A stretch of DNA of 64,000 nt from Candidatus Eisenbacteria bacterium (GTDB lineage: Bacteria > Eisenbacteria > RBG-16-71-46 > JACRLI01): assembly GCA_016235265.1 (NCBI GenBank), contig JACRLI010000007.1, positions 62,001 to 126,000 on the forward strand. The letters run 5' to 3'. The notes beneath the pieces were generated by a model that made no database searches, was not told the origin of the DNA, and worked only from the letters and a program-made list of their open reading frames with translations. Both the position numbers and the translations under genes were made by a program. How positions within the stretch are numbered: position 1 is the first letter of the stretch; every line of letters starts with the position of its first letter. This document shows positions 43,008 through 52,122 of the stretch, piece by piece.

Positions 43008-43654
43008 ATATGCTGGCCTCGGGATTGGTGATGCTCACGCTGGCCTTCGGGGCAGCCTGGGCCGAGGCTCCGGCGTGGGCGGATGATGGCGGCGACCCCG
43101 GATTGGATTCGCTTTCCACGATGCGGGTGGACTCTCTCAAGGCGTGCCTTCCGGACGCGCGCGAACATCCCGACGGCTGGATCTCGCCGTCCACGGCGGT
43201 GGGATTCTCCCTGGCCGCGACAGCCCTTCCGATGGCTGCGGGCGCACTGACCGCCCACCCCGCCTACGAGCAGGGCAGTCAGGTCGCGAGCCGGAGCCTG
43301 TTCGCCATCGGGGCCATCGTTGGCCCCTCGGCCGGACGCCTCCTCGCGGGGGGCAGCGGATGGTGGGTCGTATCCCGAGGCGTGATCGTGGCCGGAACCG
43401 CCGCAGCCGTGGCCACAGTCAATAGCGATGATCATGACGATTTCTTCGGGGGAACGCTCGCGGATATCATGATCGTCCTGGCCGGGGGCACGCTGCTGGT
43501 CATCGACGCATTCATGGACATCGCCACCACACCCCGGACCGTCCGCGCGCACAACGCCCGCTTGGGCGCCGACCCGGGCCGCATCATGGGCCTTGTGCCG
43601 GCCGTCTCTCCCAGGACGGGCGCCGCGGGCATCGCGCTCCGCGCGACGTTCTAG
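43004..43654 (+). CDS. Hypothetical membrane protein
   Basis: A 216-residue protein that I do not recognise. A signal-like N-terminus (LASGLVMLTLAFGAAWAEAPAW) is followed by an Asp-rich stretch and then three hydrophobic segments near residues 65-85, 110-130 and 150-170, which look like membrane helices. The GTG at 43004 overlaps the glycosylase stop and has GGGAGGG about six bases upstream; the ATG at 43010 is an alternative. It shows no motif that suggests a function. Confidence 0.6.
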   Translation: MNMLASGLVMLTLAFGAAWAEAPAWADDGGDPGLDSLSTMRVDSLKACLPDAREHPDGWISPSTAVGFSLAATALPMAAGALTAHPAYEQGSQVASRSLFAIGAIVGPSAGRLLAGGSGWWVVSRGVIVAGTAAAVATVNSDDHDDFFGGTLADIMIVLAGGTLLVIDAFMDIATTPRTVRAHNARLGADPGRIMGLVPAVSPRTGAAGIALRATF

Positions 43655-43717
43655 CCGGCCGCGGTGTCCTCCCCGCACTCCACCCCGTGCCCATGTCGAC
43701 TGGCGGATCCTCCCGGC

Positions 43718-43746
43718 TTCCCAAAACCGGCAATTTGGAGTATAGT
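43718..43746 (+). promoter_or_regulatory. Promoter of the RCC1-like protein gene
   Basis: TATAGT at 43741-43746 has TTCCCA 17 bases upstream at 43718-43723. The -35 is weak, but the AT content around the -10 stands out in this GC-rich gap. The leader would be about 165 bases long. Confidence 0.45.
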
Positions 43747-43916
43747 ATCCGGCTATCAACATAGTTGACCCCGGTGGTGCGTTCGACCCGGTCAGAAAGC
43801 CCACGCCCGCCGGGAAGACCCCTTGTTCAAGAGGCTTATTCCGCCGTTGCGGGATGCGCTGCTCGCAGCACACTCCATGCGCGTCCCGCGACTCGGACCG
43901 ACGAGAGGGGTACATC

Positions 43917-46205
43917 ATGAGGGCCGCCGCCAATCTCCTCGCTACCATTCTGCTTGCATGCCTCCCGGTTGCATCCGCTCAAGCCCAGGATGACGGGGTC
44001 ATCGTGGCGTGGGGGGACAACAGCTACAACCAGGGCATCGCCCCCGCCGGCACCGGCTACATGAAGATTGCGGCGGGCACCTTCCACGGCCTGGGCATCG
44101 GCGCCGACAGCGCGATCGTTGCCTGGGGATGGAACAATCTTGGTCAGTGCGACGTCCCCTGGCCCAACACCGGCTTCGTGGAGGTCGCGGCGGGCCAGTC
44201 CTTCAGCCTTGGGCTGAAGTCGGACGGTTCCATCGTGGCCTGGGGCTCCAACTACTACGGTGAGTGCACGATTCCGGCGCCCAACGCGGACTTCGTGGCG
44301 ATCGCGGCGGGCGTCGCACATGGTCTGGGTCTCAAGTCCGACGGGTCGGTCGTGACCTGGGGGAACAATGAGTACGGTCAGTGCTCCGCCGTTCCCGGCT
44401 CCAACTCTGGATTTGTGGCGGTCGCTGCCGGCTTTCTTCACAATCTGGCGCTCCGGTCCGACGGATCTGTCGTCGCCTGGGGGAACAACAACTACCTGGG
44501 CTGGCCCTACGGGCCTGCCGGGCAGTGCGACGTCCCCGCGCCGAACTCGAACTTCGTGGGGATCTCCGGCGGCGAGTATCACAGCCTGGGCGTCAAGTCC
44601 GATGGCACGGTGGTGGCCTGGGGGGACAACAGTGAGTGGCAGCTCAACATTCCGTCCCCCAACACCGGCTTCGTCAAGGTCGCGGCCGGCCGGACTCACT
44701 GCCTGGGTCTCAAGTCCGACGGCAGGATCGTGGGATGGGGAAGATCCAACAATGGCCAGCTCAACGTCCCCTATCCCAACTCCAGATTCGTGGCGATCGC
44801 GGCAGGCGCCTACCACAGCCTGGGTCTGAAGGGGTCGGCCACGTGCGCGGGCCTGCTCTACCGGGATGACGATGGTGACTGCGTCAGGGACCCCGGTGAA
44901 CCGGGCCTCGCCGGATGGACGGTGATCCTGGATCCCGGCGGACACGCGGCGACCACGGGTGCCGACGGACGCTATTCCATGATCATCCGCGACCCCGACC
45001 ACTACACGCTGCGCGCCATTCCCTACGAGAACTGGACCGTGCCGTGCCCCGCGGGGGGGACGCGCACCTTCGACATCGCGGGTTCGGAGACCCTCACGGG
45101 GCTCGATTTCGGCCTCGTTCCAACCCCGGGTGTCCATGACCTGCGCATCACCGTGGCCGGAGGACGGGCGAAGCGCGGGTTCACGAGGACCTGTGCGGTG
45201 GCCCTGCGCAACATCGGGACGATGACCGAAGATCCGTGCACCGCCACACTCACCCTGCCGCCGGAGGTGACGTACGTGGACTGCAGCGACGGCGGCGTCT
45301 ACGACGCGCTGAACAACAGCGTCACCTGGACCGCATCCATGTCCCCCGGGGACGTGCTGACTCGCACCGCGCGGATGGAGGTTCCGGCGTACCTGTCGCT
45401 CGGCACGCCCCTCGTGACATACGCGGCAATCGAGCCGTCCGCGCTCGACAGCCACCCGACGGACAACCTCGACCAGGAGGTGCAGCTCGTGGTCGGATCG
45501 TGGGACCCGAACGACAAGCAGGTGAGCCCTGATCCGTTTGTTACGCCCGACGGGGTCCTCACGTACAAGGTCAACTTCCAGAATGTCGGTACCGACACCG
45601 CCGCCACGGTCGTCCTCCGGGACACGCTGGCAGCGAATCTCGACATGGCCACGGTTGTGGAGGGAGTTGCGAGTCATCCGTACACGTTCACCAGGACCAA
45701 TCGGGAGCTGCGCTGGACATTCCTCAATATCGGGTTGCCGGACAGCACCGTGGACCCGACCGGCAGCAACGGCTTCGTCAAGTTCACCGTCCGACCGAAG
45801 CCCGGGTTGCCAGACTGGACGGTCCTGAACAACCAGGCGGCGGTCTATTTCGACTTCAACGAACCGGTCCTGACCAACATCGCCACCGCGTACGTCATTG
45901 CACCGGCAGCGGTGGGAGATCGCGCCCGAAGCGGCGCCCCGCTGGTGAAGTTCGGCAATCCCTACCGGGCGGGCGGGCGGATCTCGCTGGCATCCTTGCC
46001 GGATGAGCCCGTCAAGGTCTCGTTGTACGACGTTTCCGGGCGCATGGTCTCCCGGCTGTTCGAAGGCCGGCCGCTGAAGGGCGGCGTGACGCTTTCGTGG
46101 AATGGGCGGATGGCCTCGGGGGCGACCGCGAAATCGGGGATCTACTACCTGAGTGTTCGCGGGGAGCGCGTGCGCGTGAGCCGGGGGTTGGTGCTGATCC
46201 GCTAG
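43917..46205 (+). CDS. Secreted RCC1-repeat protein with C-terminal FlgD/T9SS-like domain
   Basis: A 762-residue exported protein. After a signal peptide (residues 1-24, ending SAQAQ), about seven RCC1-type repeats of roughly 40 residues each carry a VAWGxN motif (IVAWGDNSYNQG, IVAWGSNYYGEC, VVAWGDNSEWQL). A CarbopepD-like or SdrD-B-like module follows (YRDDDGDCVRDPGEPGLAGW), then two DUF11-like adhesin modules with the SWDPNDKQVSPDP motif. The end VKFGNPYRAGGRISL to LYDVSGRMVSRLFEG and GIYYLSVRGERV is the Ig-like sorting/FlgD domain found in FCB bacteria. It is probably a surface protein; the ligand is unknown. Confidence 0.88.
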   Translation: MRAAANLLATILLACLPVASAQAQDDGVIVAWGDNSYNQGIAPAGTGYMKIAAGTFHGLGIGADSAIVAWGWNNLGQCDVPWPNTGFVEVAAGQSFSLGLKSDGSIVAWGSNYYGECTIPAPNADFVAIAAGVAHGLGLKSDGSVVTWGNNEYGQCSAVPGSNSGFVAVAAGFLHNLALRSDGSVVAWGNNNYLGWPYGPAGQCDVPAPNSNFVGISGGEYHSLGVKSDGTVVAWGDNSEWQLNIPSPNTGFVKVAAGRTHCLGLKSDGRIVGWGRSNNGQLNVPYPNSRFVAIAAGAYHSLGLKGSATCAGLLYRDDDGDCVRDPGEPGLAGWTVILDPGGHAATTGADGRYSMIIRDPDHYTLRAIPYENWTVPCPAGGTRTFDIAGSETLTGLDFGLVPTPGVHDLRITVAGGRAKRGFTRTCAVALRNIGTMTEDPCTATLTLPPEVTYVDCSDGGVYDALNNSVTWTASMSPGDVLTRTARMEVPAYLSLGTPLVTYAAIEPSALDSHPTDNLDQEVQLVVGSWDPNDKQVSPDPFVTPDGVLTYKVNFQNVGTDTAATVVLRDTLAANLDMATVVEGVASHPYTFTRTNRELRWTFLNIGLPDSTVDPTGSNGFVKFTVRPKPGLPDWTVLNNQAAVYFDFNEPVLTNIATAYVIAPAAVGDRARSGAPLVKFGNPYRAGGRISLASLPDEPVKVSLYDVSGRMVSRLFEGRPLKGGVTLSWNGRMASGATAKSGIYYLSVRGERVRVSRGLVLIR

Positions 46206-46613
46206 ACTGGTTGAGCAGCCGAACAGAAAGTCGGAATCCTACGAGAGGGCGTGCCATTCGGGCGCGCCCCCTCGCGCCGTCTCACATATTCGACTGCCCG
46301 TGGTTCAACCGGCGACTACCAATCTCCTGGCAGCCCCCCACGGGGGGTCGCAAGCTTCCCCGCCAAGCAGACACCTGATAACTGGACTCCTTGCCGGCTG
46401 ATGGCCCTTGTCTGTCCATCCTGACAATCCCCCAATACACCCGAAGTCCACCCCGAGATACTTCCAAGCCCACCGAGCGGAGCCCCCGCGCGCCATCCAA
46501 CCCCATACTGCATTGTCCCACAAGTACTTGTGCGCCGAGAAATTCCGCGACTCCAATGGCACGCCCCTTGAGATACCACCCCCATGGACCCTGGTATCGA
46601 AAGCGAGGCCACC
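46206..46613. other. Gap upstream of the lipid operon
   Basis: This 408-base region is lower in GC than its surroundings and has no convincing gene. It holds a GC-rich hairpin just after the RCC1 gene (about 46240-46275), a perfect palindrome at 46519-46532 and probably the promoter of the operon, which I could not pin down. Confidence 0.4.
46519..46532. promoter_or_regulatory. 14-base perfect palindrome, candidate operator
   Basis: CACAAGTACTTGTG is a perfect palindrome 82 bases upstream of the operon's first gene. Its half-sites are inverted relative to the usual Rex site (TTGTG...CACAA), so the regulator is not obvious. Confidence 0.4.
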
Positions 46614-47795
46614 ATGACCCCCACCATCCTCCTCACTGGCGCCACTGGCTCTCTCGGCCGGGAACTGCTGCCGCGGCTGATCCGCCGCGCGCCCGGCGCG
46701 GAGATGGTGCTGGTGCTGCGCGGAAGTGACGGCGCCGAAGTCGCCTCGCGCCTCGCGGAACTCCGCGACTACCTGCGCGCCTACGCCGGCGCCGCCGCAA
46801 GCGGCCGCCTCGAAGCCGTGCGCGGCGACGTGACGCTGCCGCGCCTGGGAATGACCCCCGCGGCGTACGAAGAGCTCGCCAACCGCGTGACGCACATCGT
46901 CCACGCCGCCGCGAGCATCGGCCTGAGCCAACCACTAACGGAAGCGCGGCGGGTGAACGTCGGCGGCGCCGCGGAGCTGCTCGCGTTGGCCGAGCGCTGC
47001 CGCCGACTGGAGCAGTTCTCGCACGTGAGCACCGCCTACGTGGCCGGCGTTCGGTCGGGACGCATTCCCGAATGCGACCTCGACCGCGGCCAGGGCTTCC
47101 GGAACGCCTACGAACAGAGCAAGTTCGAGGCAGAGACGTGGATGCGCGCGCGCATGCCGCGCCTTCCGATCACGGTATTCCGCCCCGCCATCCTGCTGGG
47201 AGACTCGCGCGACGGCCACACCTGCAACTTCGCCAACATCTACCTGCCTCTGAAGCTGGTGGCGCGCGGGCTGCTCCGGGACATCCCGGGACGGGCCGAC
47301 GCGCGCCTGGACCTGGTGCCCACCGACTACGCCGCAGAGGTGATCGCCGAACTCACGATCCACCCGCGGCGGCGCTGCGCCACCTACCACGTGACGGCCG
47401 GGATGGAACGCTCGGTCCGCGTCCGTGACCTGCTCGAAGCGGTGATCCACCGCTTCGGCCGGGCCGGAGGCCGGCCACTGCGGTTCCTGGGAACCGGTCA
47501 CATCTCGCCCGCAACGGAATGTGGGGCCGACGGCGACGCGCTCCGCGCGGACGGTGCCCCCGCGCCTCCGCGCGGCAGCGCCCGCCGCGGAAGCGAGTCG
47601 CTGGCATCCTTCTTCGCCTACCTGGACGGCGACCTGGAATTCGACGACGCCACGCTGCGGGCGGACCTGGGCGCCTCGCGCCCGGAGTTCCCTCCGGCGG
47701 ACGCCTACCTGCCCAACATCCTCGCGTTCTGCGAGGCCACCGCCTGGGGGAGGGACTTGCCGTGGAAAGCACAGCCCTGCAAGAGTGCGGCGTGA
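46614..47795 (+). CDS. Extended SDR NAD(P)-dependent reductase/epimerase
   Basis: A 393-residue extended short-chain dehydrogenase, closest in pattern to thioester-reductase/fatty-acyl-reductase-type proteins. The nucleotide-binding motif is LLTGATGSLGRELLPRL, followed by HIVHAAASIGLSQ and the catalytic YEQSK (NAYEQSKFEAE). VFRPAILLGDSRDGHT is typical. An Ala/Pro/Arg-rich insert occurs near residues 300-325. The ATG at 46614, with GAGG upstream, is chosen over ATG 46584. It is the first gene of an 11-gene run and overlaps the next gene by four bases; reduction of an acyl or sugar moiety in lipid assembly is plausible but not shown. Confidence 0.82.
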   Translation: MTPTILLTGATGSLGRELLPRLIRRAPGAEMVLVLRGSDGAEVASRLAELRDYLRAYAGAAASGRLEAVRGDVTLPRLGMTPAAYEELANRVTHIVHAAASIGLSQPLTEARRVNVGGAAELLALAERCRRLEQFSHVSTAYVAGVRSGRIPECDLDRGQGFRNAYEQSKFEAETWMRARMPRLPITVFRPAILLGDSRDGHTCNFANIYLPLKLVARGLLRDIPGRADARLDLVPTDYAAEVIAELTIHPRRRCATYHVTAGMERSVRVRDLLEAVIHRFGRAGGRPLRFLGTGHISPATECGADGDALRADGAPAPPRGSARRGSESLASFFAYLDGDLEFDDATLRADLGASRPEFPPADAYLPNILAFCEATAWGRDLPWKAQPCKSAA

Positions 47796-48982
47796 CCGCC
47801 GCGAACGCCGGGAGCGCAAGCGCTGCGAGCGCAATCGGCGGGATCGCGAACCCCGCGACCACCAGCCTTCCGGAAATCCTCGACCGTCCGGTGTTCGAGC
47901 GACTCCTCTTCGCCCAGTGCTGGGAAGACCCGCGCATGGACGTGGAGGCGCTCGGGATTCATCGCGGCGATACCGCGCTGGTGGTCACTTCCGGAGGATG
48001 CACCGCGCTCTCGCTGGCGCTGCTGGGCCCGGAGCGCGTGATGGCCGTGGACCTCAACGCCGCGCAGGGCTGCCTTCTGGAACTCAAACTCGCCGGCGCC
48101 CGGAAGCTGTCCCACGGGCAGTACCTGGAATTGCTCGGCGCGCGCGACGCCCGCCACCGGCTGCAGCTCTATCTCGAGTGCCGCCCCGCGCTCACCGCGC
48201 GGGCGCGCGACTACTGGGACCGCCACCCGCACGAGCTGGAGCGCGGAGCGCTGGGCCAGGGCCGCTACGAGCGCTACCTGGGCCTGTTCCGGAAGCTGCT
48301 GGAGGTGCTCTACGGCCGCGCGCGCATCGAGCGCCTGTGCGCCATGAACGACTCCGATCAACAGCGCGACTTCTACGAGAGGGAGTGGAACACCCCGCTG
48401 TGGCGCGCGTTCTTCCGCGTGTTCTTCTCTCGCCGCTTCCTGGGGGCCGCGGGCCTGGACCCGGCGTTCTTCACCTACGTGGAGAACATCCCGGACTTCG
48501 GCGCGCACTTCCTGGGCCTGGCGCGCCACGCGCTCACCGAGCTGCCCGCGCGCGACAACTACTTCCTGCACCAGATCTGCCTGGGCCGCTACCGCGACGA
48601 GCGCGACATGCCGCCCTACCTGCTGGCGGAGAACTTCCCGGCCTTGCGCGAGGCCGTGGACCGCGTGGAGATCGTGACCGACGAGGTGGGCGCGCTGCTG
48701 CACCGCCTGCCGGACTCCAGCGTGAACGCATTCGCCTACTCCAACGTGTTCGAATGGGTGCCGCCCGCCACCTTCCAGGACATGCTGCGCGAGACGCACC
48801 GTGTGGCGCGCCCCGGCGCGCGTATCTGCTATCGCAACCTGCTGGTGCGCCGCAAGCACCCGGCAACGCTCGACGCCCTGTTCCAGCCCGACGACGCGCA
48901 GGCCGCGCGCCTGCTCTGGCAGGACCGTTCCTTTGTCTACTCGCACTTTGAGGTGGCGGAGGTCAGGAAGGGTACGAGGTGA
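47792..48982 (+). CDS. DUF3419 protein, BtaA-like 3-amino-3-carboxypropyltransferase
   Basis: A 396-residue DUF3419 protein. BtaA of this family transfers the 3-amino-3-carboxypropyl group of SAM to diacylglycerol, giving diacylglycerylhomoserine, the precursor of betaine lipids. Characteristic sequence is RLLFAQCWEDPRMDVEALGI, the SAM pocket VVTSGGCTALSLALLGPERV and VMAVDLNAAQGCLLELKLAG, and C-terminal NVFEWVPPATFQDMLRET. No BtaB-like N-methyltransferase follows, so a betaine headgroup is not implied. The GTG at 47792 overlaps the previous stop (GTGA); the first 25 residues are Ala-rich and the true start could be internal. Confidence 0.85.
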   Translation: MTAANAGSASAASAIGGIANPATTSLPEILDRPVFERLLFAQCWEDPRMDVEALGIHRGDTALVVTSGGCTALSLALLGPERVMAVDLNAAQGCLLELKLAGARKLSHGQYLELLGARDARHRLQLYLECRPALTARARDYWDRHPHELERGALGQGRYERYLGLFRKLLEVLYGRARIERLCAMNDSDQQRDFYEREWNTPLWRAFFRVFFSRRFLGAAGLDPAFFTYVENIPDFGAHFLGLARHALTELPARDNYFLHQICLGRYRDERDMPPYLLAENFPALREAVDRVEIVTDEVGALLHRLPDSSVNAFAYSNVFEWVPPATFQDMLRETHRVARPGARICYRNLLVRRKHPATLDALFQPDDAQAARLLWQDRSFVYSHFEVAEVRKGTR

Positions 48983-48986
48983 CGCC

Positions 48987-49706
48987 ATGAACATGTGCCT
49001 CCGCTGGACGTTCCTGATCCACCTCTGGACGCTTGCCGGCCTGGGCTTCGCGATGCTCGCGGCGCAGGAACTCCTCCACGGCAACCTGGATGCCGCTGTG
49101 CGCTGGCTGCTGCTGGTGCTGGTGGTGGACCACACCGATGGCACCATGGCCCGCGCCTTCAAGGTGAAACAGAAGGTCCCCGAGGTGTCGGGCGAGACGC
49201 TGGACCTGATCACCGACGTCATCGGCCTGACTTTCGTCCCGATGATCTTCTGCTGGCGCGCCGGCGTGTTCCTGCCCGGTTGGGGTGCCCCGCTGGCGGT
49301 GGCCGCGGCGATGACCTGCAGCCTGAAGTACTCCATGAAGGCTCGCGTACTGGAAGAGGGCGTGAGCCGCGGCGCGCCGCCGGCCTTCTTCTCGGTGCTG
49401 CTGTTCTGGTTCCTGGGCCTGCCGCCGGTGTGGGGCACGCTCTACACCGCCGCGCTGATTGTGCTGTGCTGGGCTCCGGTGCGCTACCCCATCACCAGCC
49501 TGGTGACCACGCACTGGAAGCCCGGATTTGCGAGCCTCAACAACTACCTGAGCTTCATCGCCATGGCCCCGGCGATGCTGTGGCTGCGCGACGCGCCCCA
49601 CATCTTCTTCTGGCCGTTGCTGGCGCTGATGCTGTTCCACCTGTTCCTGTCCCCGGTACTGATGGCCGCCGGTACCATCCGGCCGGGCTTCCGGCGGGTG
49701 TATTGA
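48987..49706 (+). CDS. CDP-alcohol phosphatidyltransferase (phosphatidylcholine-synthase-like)
   Basis: A 239-residue membrane enzyme with the CDP-alcohol phosphotransferase motif: DHTDGTMARAFKVKQKVP then VSGETLDLITD, matching D-x2-DG-x2-AR-x(12)-G-x3-D-x3-D. The spacing and the KQKVPEVSGETLD pattern resemble bacterial phosphatidylcholine synthase more than PgsA or PssA. Six or so membrane helices are visible. It would join a CDP-activated lipid or alcohol to another alcohol. GAGG precedes the ATG. It lies four bases after the BtaA-like gene. Confidence 0.85.
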   Translation: MNMCLRWTFLIHLWTLAGLGFAMLAAQELLHGNLDAAVRWLLLVLVVDHTDGTMARAFKVKQKVPEVSGETLDLITDVIGLTFVPMIFCWRAGVFLPGWGAPLAVAAAMTCSLKYSMKARVLEEGVSRGAPPAFFSVLLFWFLGLPPVWGTLYTAALIVLCWAPVRYPITSLVTTHWKPGFASLNNYLSFIAMAPAMLWLRDAPHIFFWPLLALMLFHLFLSPVLMAAGTIRPGFRRVY

Positions 49707-49716
49707 GGGGGGGACC

Positions 49717-50301
49717 ATGAAATCACACGAAGGTTGGATACGGTCGGTTGCTCCGGCAGCGTCGCTCGCACTGCTCGTGATCCTGCTCCTGGCCGGCGCC
49801 CCGGCGCGGGCTGACCGCATGCAGGAGGAGCTGGCAGGGCAGGCCCCCCAGTGCTTCTGGGTGCTCGCGGACAAACTCAGGACCGGCACCCCGGTGGTCC
49901 TGCACCGGGCCGGCGGCGACTCGGTGACCGGGAGCTTCGATTCATTCGACACCGGCACCTCAGTCATCCGGCTCCAGCCCCTTACGGCAGTCCCGGGCGC
50001 CCTGCGGGAGTTCCCGCTGGGCGACGTAACCCGCATCGAATACCGCGAAGGCGGCCGTCTGAACGCAGGCACCATGGTGCTGGGCCTCTTCGGCGGAATG
50101 GTCGTGGGTTGCCTGGCCGGCGCAATGGTCGGCTCGGCCATGAGCGACGAACAGCCCGAAGGACTCTTCACATTCAGCCCGAGGGAGGTCGCGACCGCCG
50201 CGGGTGGAGGCATCGGCGCGGTCGTGGGACTGCTGCTCGGAACGGCGTTGCCGCTGAATCACAGGACCTGCTACGTCGAGTGCCGCGACGTCGGGCAGTG
50301 A
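49717..50301 (+). CDS. Hypothetical exported protein with glycine-rich hydrophobic segment
   Basis: A 194-residue protein I cannot assign. It begins with a signal or anchor sequence (SLALLVILLLAGAPARA) and has a strand-rich middle (VVLHRAGGDSVTGSFDSFD, LREFPLGDVTRIEYREGG), like small SH3-type domains. Two hydrophobic glycine-zipper-like segments follow near 118-140 (LGLFGGMVVGCLAGAMVGS) and 162-180. It ends with two cysteines. The position inside the lipid operon suggests an envelope role. Confidence 0.6.
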   Translation: MKSHEGWIRSVAPAASLALLVILLLAGAPARADRMQEELAGQAPQCFWVLADKLRTGTPVVLHRAGGDSVTGSFDSFDTGTSVIRLQPLTAVPGALREFPLGDVTRIEYREGGRLNAGTMVLGLFGGMVVGCLAGAMVGSAMSDEQPEGLFTFSPREVATAAGGGIGAVVGLLLGTALPLNHRTCYVECRDVGQ

Positions 50302-50314
50302 AGGGAAGTGCGGG

Positions 50315-51418
50315 ATGATCCTCCTGGGCCTGCGTTACGCCGTGCGCGAGCGAACCCGCTCCGCCATCACCGCCGCGGGTGTGGCCTGCGCCGTGGTGCT
50401 CACGGTGTTCCTGGCGGGCGTGTACTGCGGCGCGGTGCGCGGCTCGCTGGGCTACATCGAGCGGGCGGACGCCGACCTGTGGGTGGCGCGTCCCGGGACC
50501 TGGAACCTGATGCGCCCGGGCGGGTTGCTGCCCGTCTCCGCCCGCGCACGCCTGGAGGCGCAGCCCGACGTGCTCTCGGCCGAGCCGGTGCTCACCGGCC
50601 TGTTGCCGGCCCTGGTGGACGGCAGCCCGCACACGCTGCTGCTGGTGGGCCTCTCCGGCGACGCCCGCTCGGGACGCCCGCGCCGGATCGAATCCGGCCG
50701 CGCCGTGCCGGGCCCGGGCGAGATCGTGATCGATCGGGCCTTCGCGCTGCGTGCCGCGCGCCGGGTGGGCGACACATTGGAAGTGGCCGGCCGGCAGTTT
50801 CGAGTGGCAGGCACCAGCCGCGAGACGAACCTCCTCGTGACGCAGTACGCCTTCGTGCGCGCCGCCGACCTGGACTCGCTCACCGGCCTGCGCGGCATGG
50901 CCACCTTCTTCCTGGTGCGCACCGCGCCGGGGCGCGCCGGAGAAGTGGCGCGCTGGCTGGGACACTCGCGCGAAATCGTGGTGTTCACCCGCGGCGAGTT
51001 CCTGGAGAACAACCGGCGCGAGATTTCCTCCGGGTTCCTGCCGGTGTTGTGGGCCGTGGCGCTGCTGGGGCTGGCGGTGGGCGGGATGGTCGTGGCGCTG
51101 ATGAGCTACGCCGCGGTTCTGGAGAAGCGCGCCGACTACGCGCTGCTCGCGGCCCTCGGCGGCAGCGACGCGCGGCGCCTGGGCGTGCTGCTACAGCAGT
51201 CGCTGGGCGCCTCGCTGGCCGGCGCGGCCGTCGGGCTGGTGCTGCTCGTGGCGCTGGAGCATCTCCTGCCGCTGCTGGTGCCCGAAATCGAATTGCAGGT
51301 GGGCATCCCGCTGGCGGGCGCCGCGGTGGCCGGAGCGGTGGCGATGGCCGTCCTGGGTGCGTGGATCCCCGCGCGCCTGGCGGTGAACGTGCCGCCCATG
51401 GAGGCGCTGAGGCGATGA
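50315..51418 (+). CDS. ABC transporter permease of the FtsX/MacB type
   Basis: A 367-residue permease with one N-terminal membrane helix (ITAAGVACAVVLTVFLAGVY), a periplasmic MacB-like domain of about 200 residues, and three C-terminal helices (LPVLWAVALLGLAVGGMVVA, then two more). It ends in VPPMEALRR, typical of FtsX-domain permeases. These systems export lipids, lipoproteins or drugs using mechanical force. The stop overlaps the ATPase start (ATGA). Confidence 0.88.
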   Translation: MILLGLRYAVRERTRSAITAAGVACAVVLTVFLAGVYCGAVRGSLGYIERADADLWVARPGTWNLMRPGGLLPVSARARLEAQPDVLSAEPVLTGLLPALVDGSPHTLLLVGLSGDARSGRPRRIESGRAVPGPGEIVIDRAFALRAARRVGDTLEVAGRQFRVAGTSRETNLLVTQYAFVRAADLDSLTGLRGMATFFLVRTAPGRAGEVARWLGHSREIVVFTRGEFLENNRREISSGFLPVLWAVALLGLAVGGMVVALMSYAAVLEKRADYALLAALGGSDARRLGVLLQQSLGASLAGAAVGLVLLVALEHLLPLLVPEIELQVGIPLAGAAVAGAVAMAVLGAWIPARLAVNVPPMEALRR

Positions 51419-52122
51419 AAGCGAACGCGGAGATCCTGCTCGAGGGAGTGGGCCGCACATTTCCGGGCCCGGCGCCGCTGCACGCGCTGAAAGGCGTGTC
51501 GCTGGAGGTGGAGCGCGGCGCGTTCTGCCTGGTGCAGGGCCCCAGCGGCAGCGGCAAGACCACCCTGCTGGCGCTCACCGGAGGCCTGGACCGCCCCACG
51601 GCGGGGCGCGTTCACGTGGCGGGCCAGGAGCTCACCACGCTGCGCGAGCGCTGGCTGCTCGAGTTCCGGCGCACCCAGGTGGGCTTCGTGTTCCAGGACT
51701 TCCGTCTCCTGGACGTGCTCACCGCGGAGGAGAACGTGCGCCTGGGGCTGGAACTGCGCGGCTGGCGCGCGCGCGAGGCGCGCGCCACGGCTCGCGAGAT
51801 GCTGGAACGCCTCGGCCTTGGCGCACGCCGTTCCGCTCCGGTGAAGCTCCTCTCGGGCGGAGAGAAGCAGCGCGTGGCCGTGGCCCGGGCCCTGGCCGGC
51901 GGCCCGCGGGTGCTGCTGGCCGACGAACCCACCGCCAACCTGGACTGGGAATCGGGCCGCGCCGTGGTGCAGGCCATGCGCGAGATCGCGCGCGAGCGCG
52001 CCGCCACGGTGATGGCGGTCAGTCACGACGCCCGGCTGACCGAGTACGCCGACCAGGTGATCGAACTGGTGGATGGAAGGGTGAACGGATTGCCCGCCGC
52101 ACGAGAGGAGATCGCGTCATGA
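51415..52122 (+). CDS. ABC transporter ATP-binding protein (LolD/MacB type)
   Basis: A 235-residue ATPase partner of the upstream permease. Walker A is GPSGSGKTTLL, the Q-loop is VFQDFRLLDVLTAEENV, the signature motif is LLSGGEKQRVAVARAL (LSGGE in place of LSGGQ), Walker B is VLLADEPTANLDWESG, and the H-loop is AVSHDARL. The sequence around the Q-loop is LolD-like. Overlaps of four bases at both ends point to strict coupling in the operon. Confidence 0.93.
   Translation: MKANAEILLEGVGRTFPGPAPLHALKGVSLEVERGAFCLVQGPSGSGKTTLLALTGGLDRPTAGRVHVAGQELTTLRERWLLEFRRTQVGFVFQDFRLLDVLTAEENVRLGLELRGWRAREARATAREMLERLGLGARRSAPVKLLSGGEKQRVAVARALAGGPRVLLADEPTANLDWESGRAVVQAMREIARERAATVMAVSHDARLTEYADQVIELVDGRVNGLPAAREEIAS

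Noticed and set aside
46519..46532. The palindrome as a Rex operator, because rex is in the window
   Set aside because: Rex sites read TTGTG...CACAA; this one reads CACAA...TTGTG, the opposite arrangement.
46206..46613. Open frames in the gap upstream of the lipid operon
   Set aside because: Translations have no domain, no ribosome binding site and no plausible start; the region is better read as regulatory.
47792..48982. Complete betaine-lipid (BtaAB) pathway
   Set aside because: Only the BtaA-like half is present; no N-methyltransferase of the BtaB type occurs in the operon.
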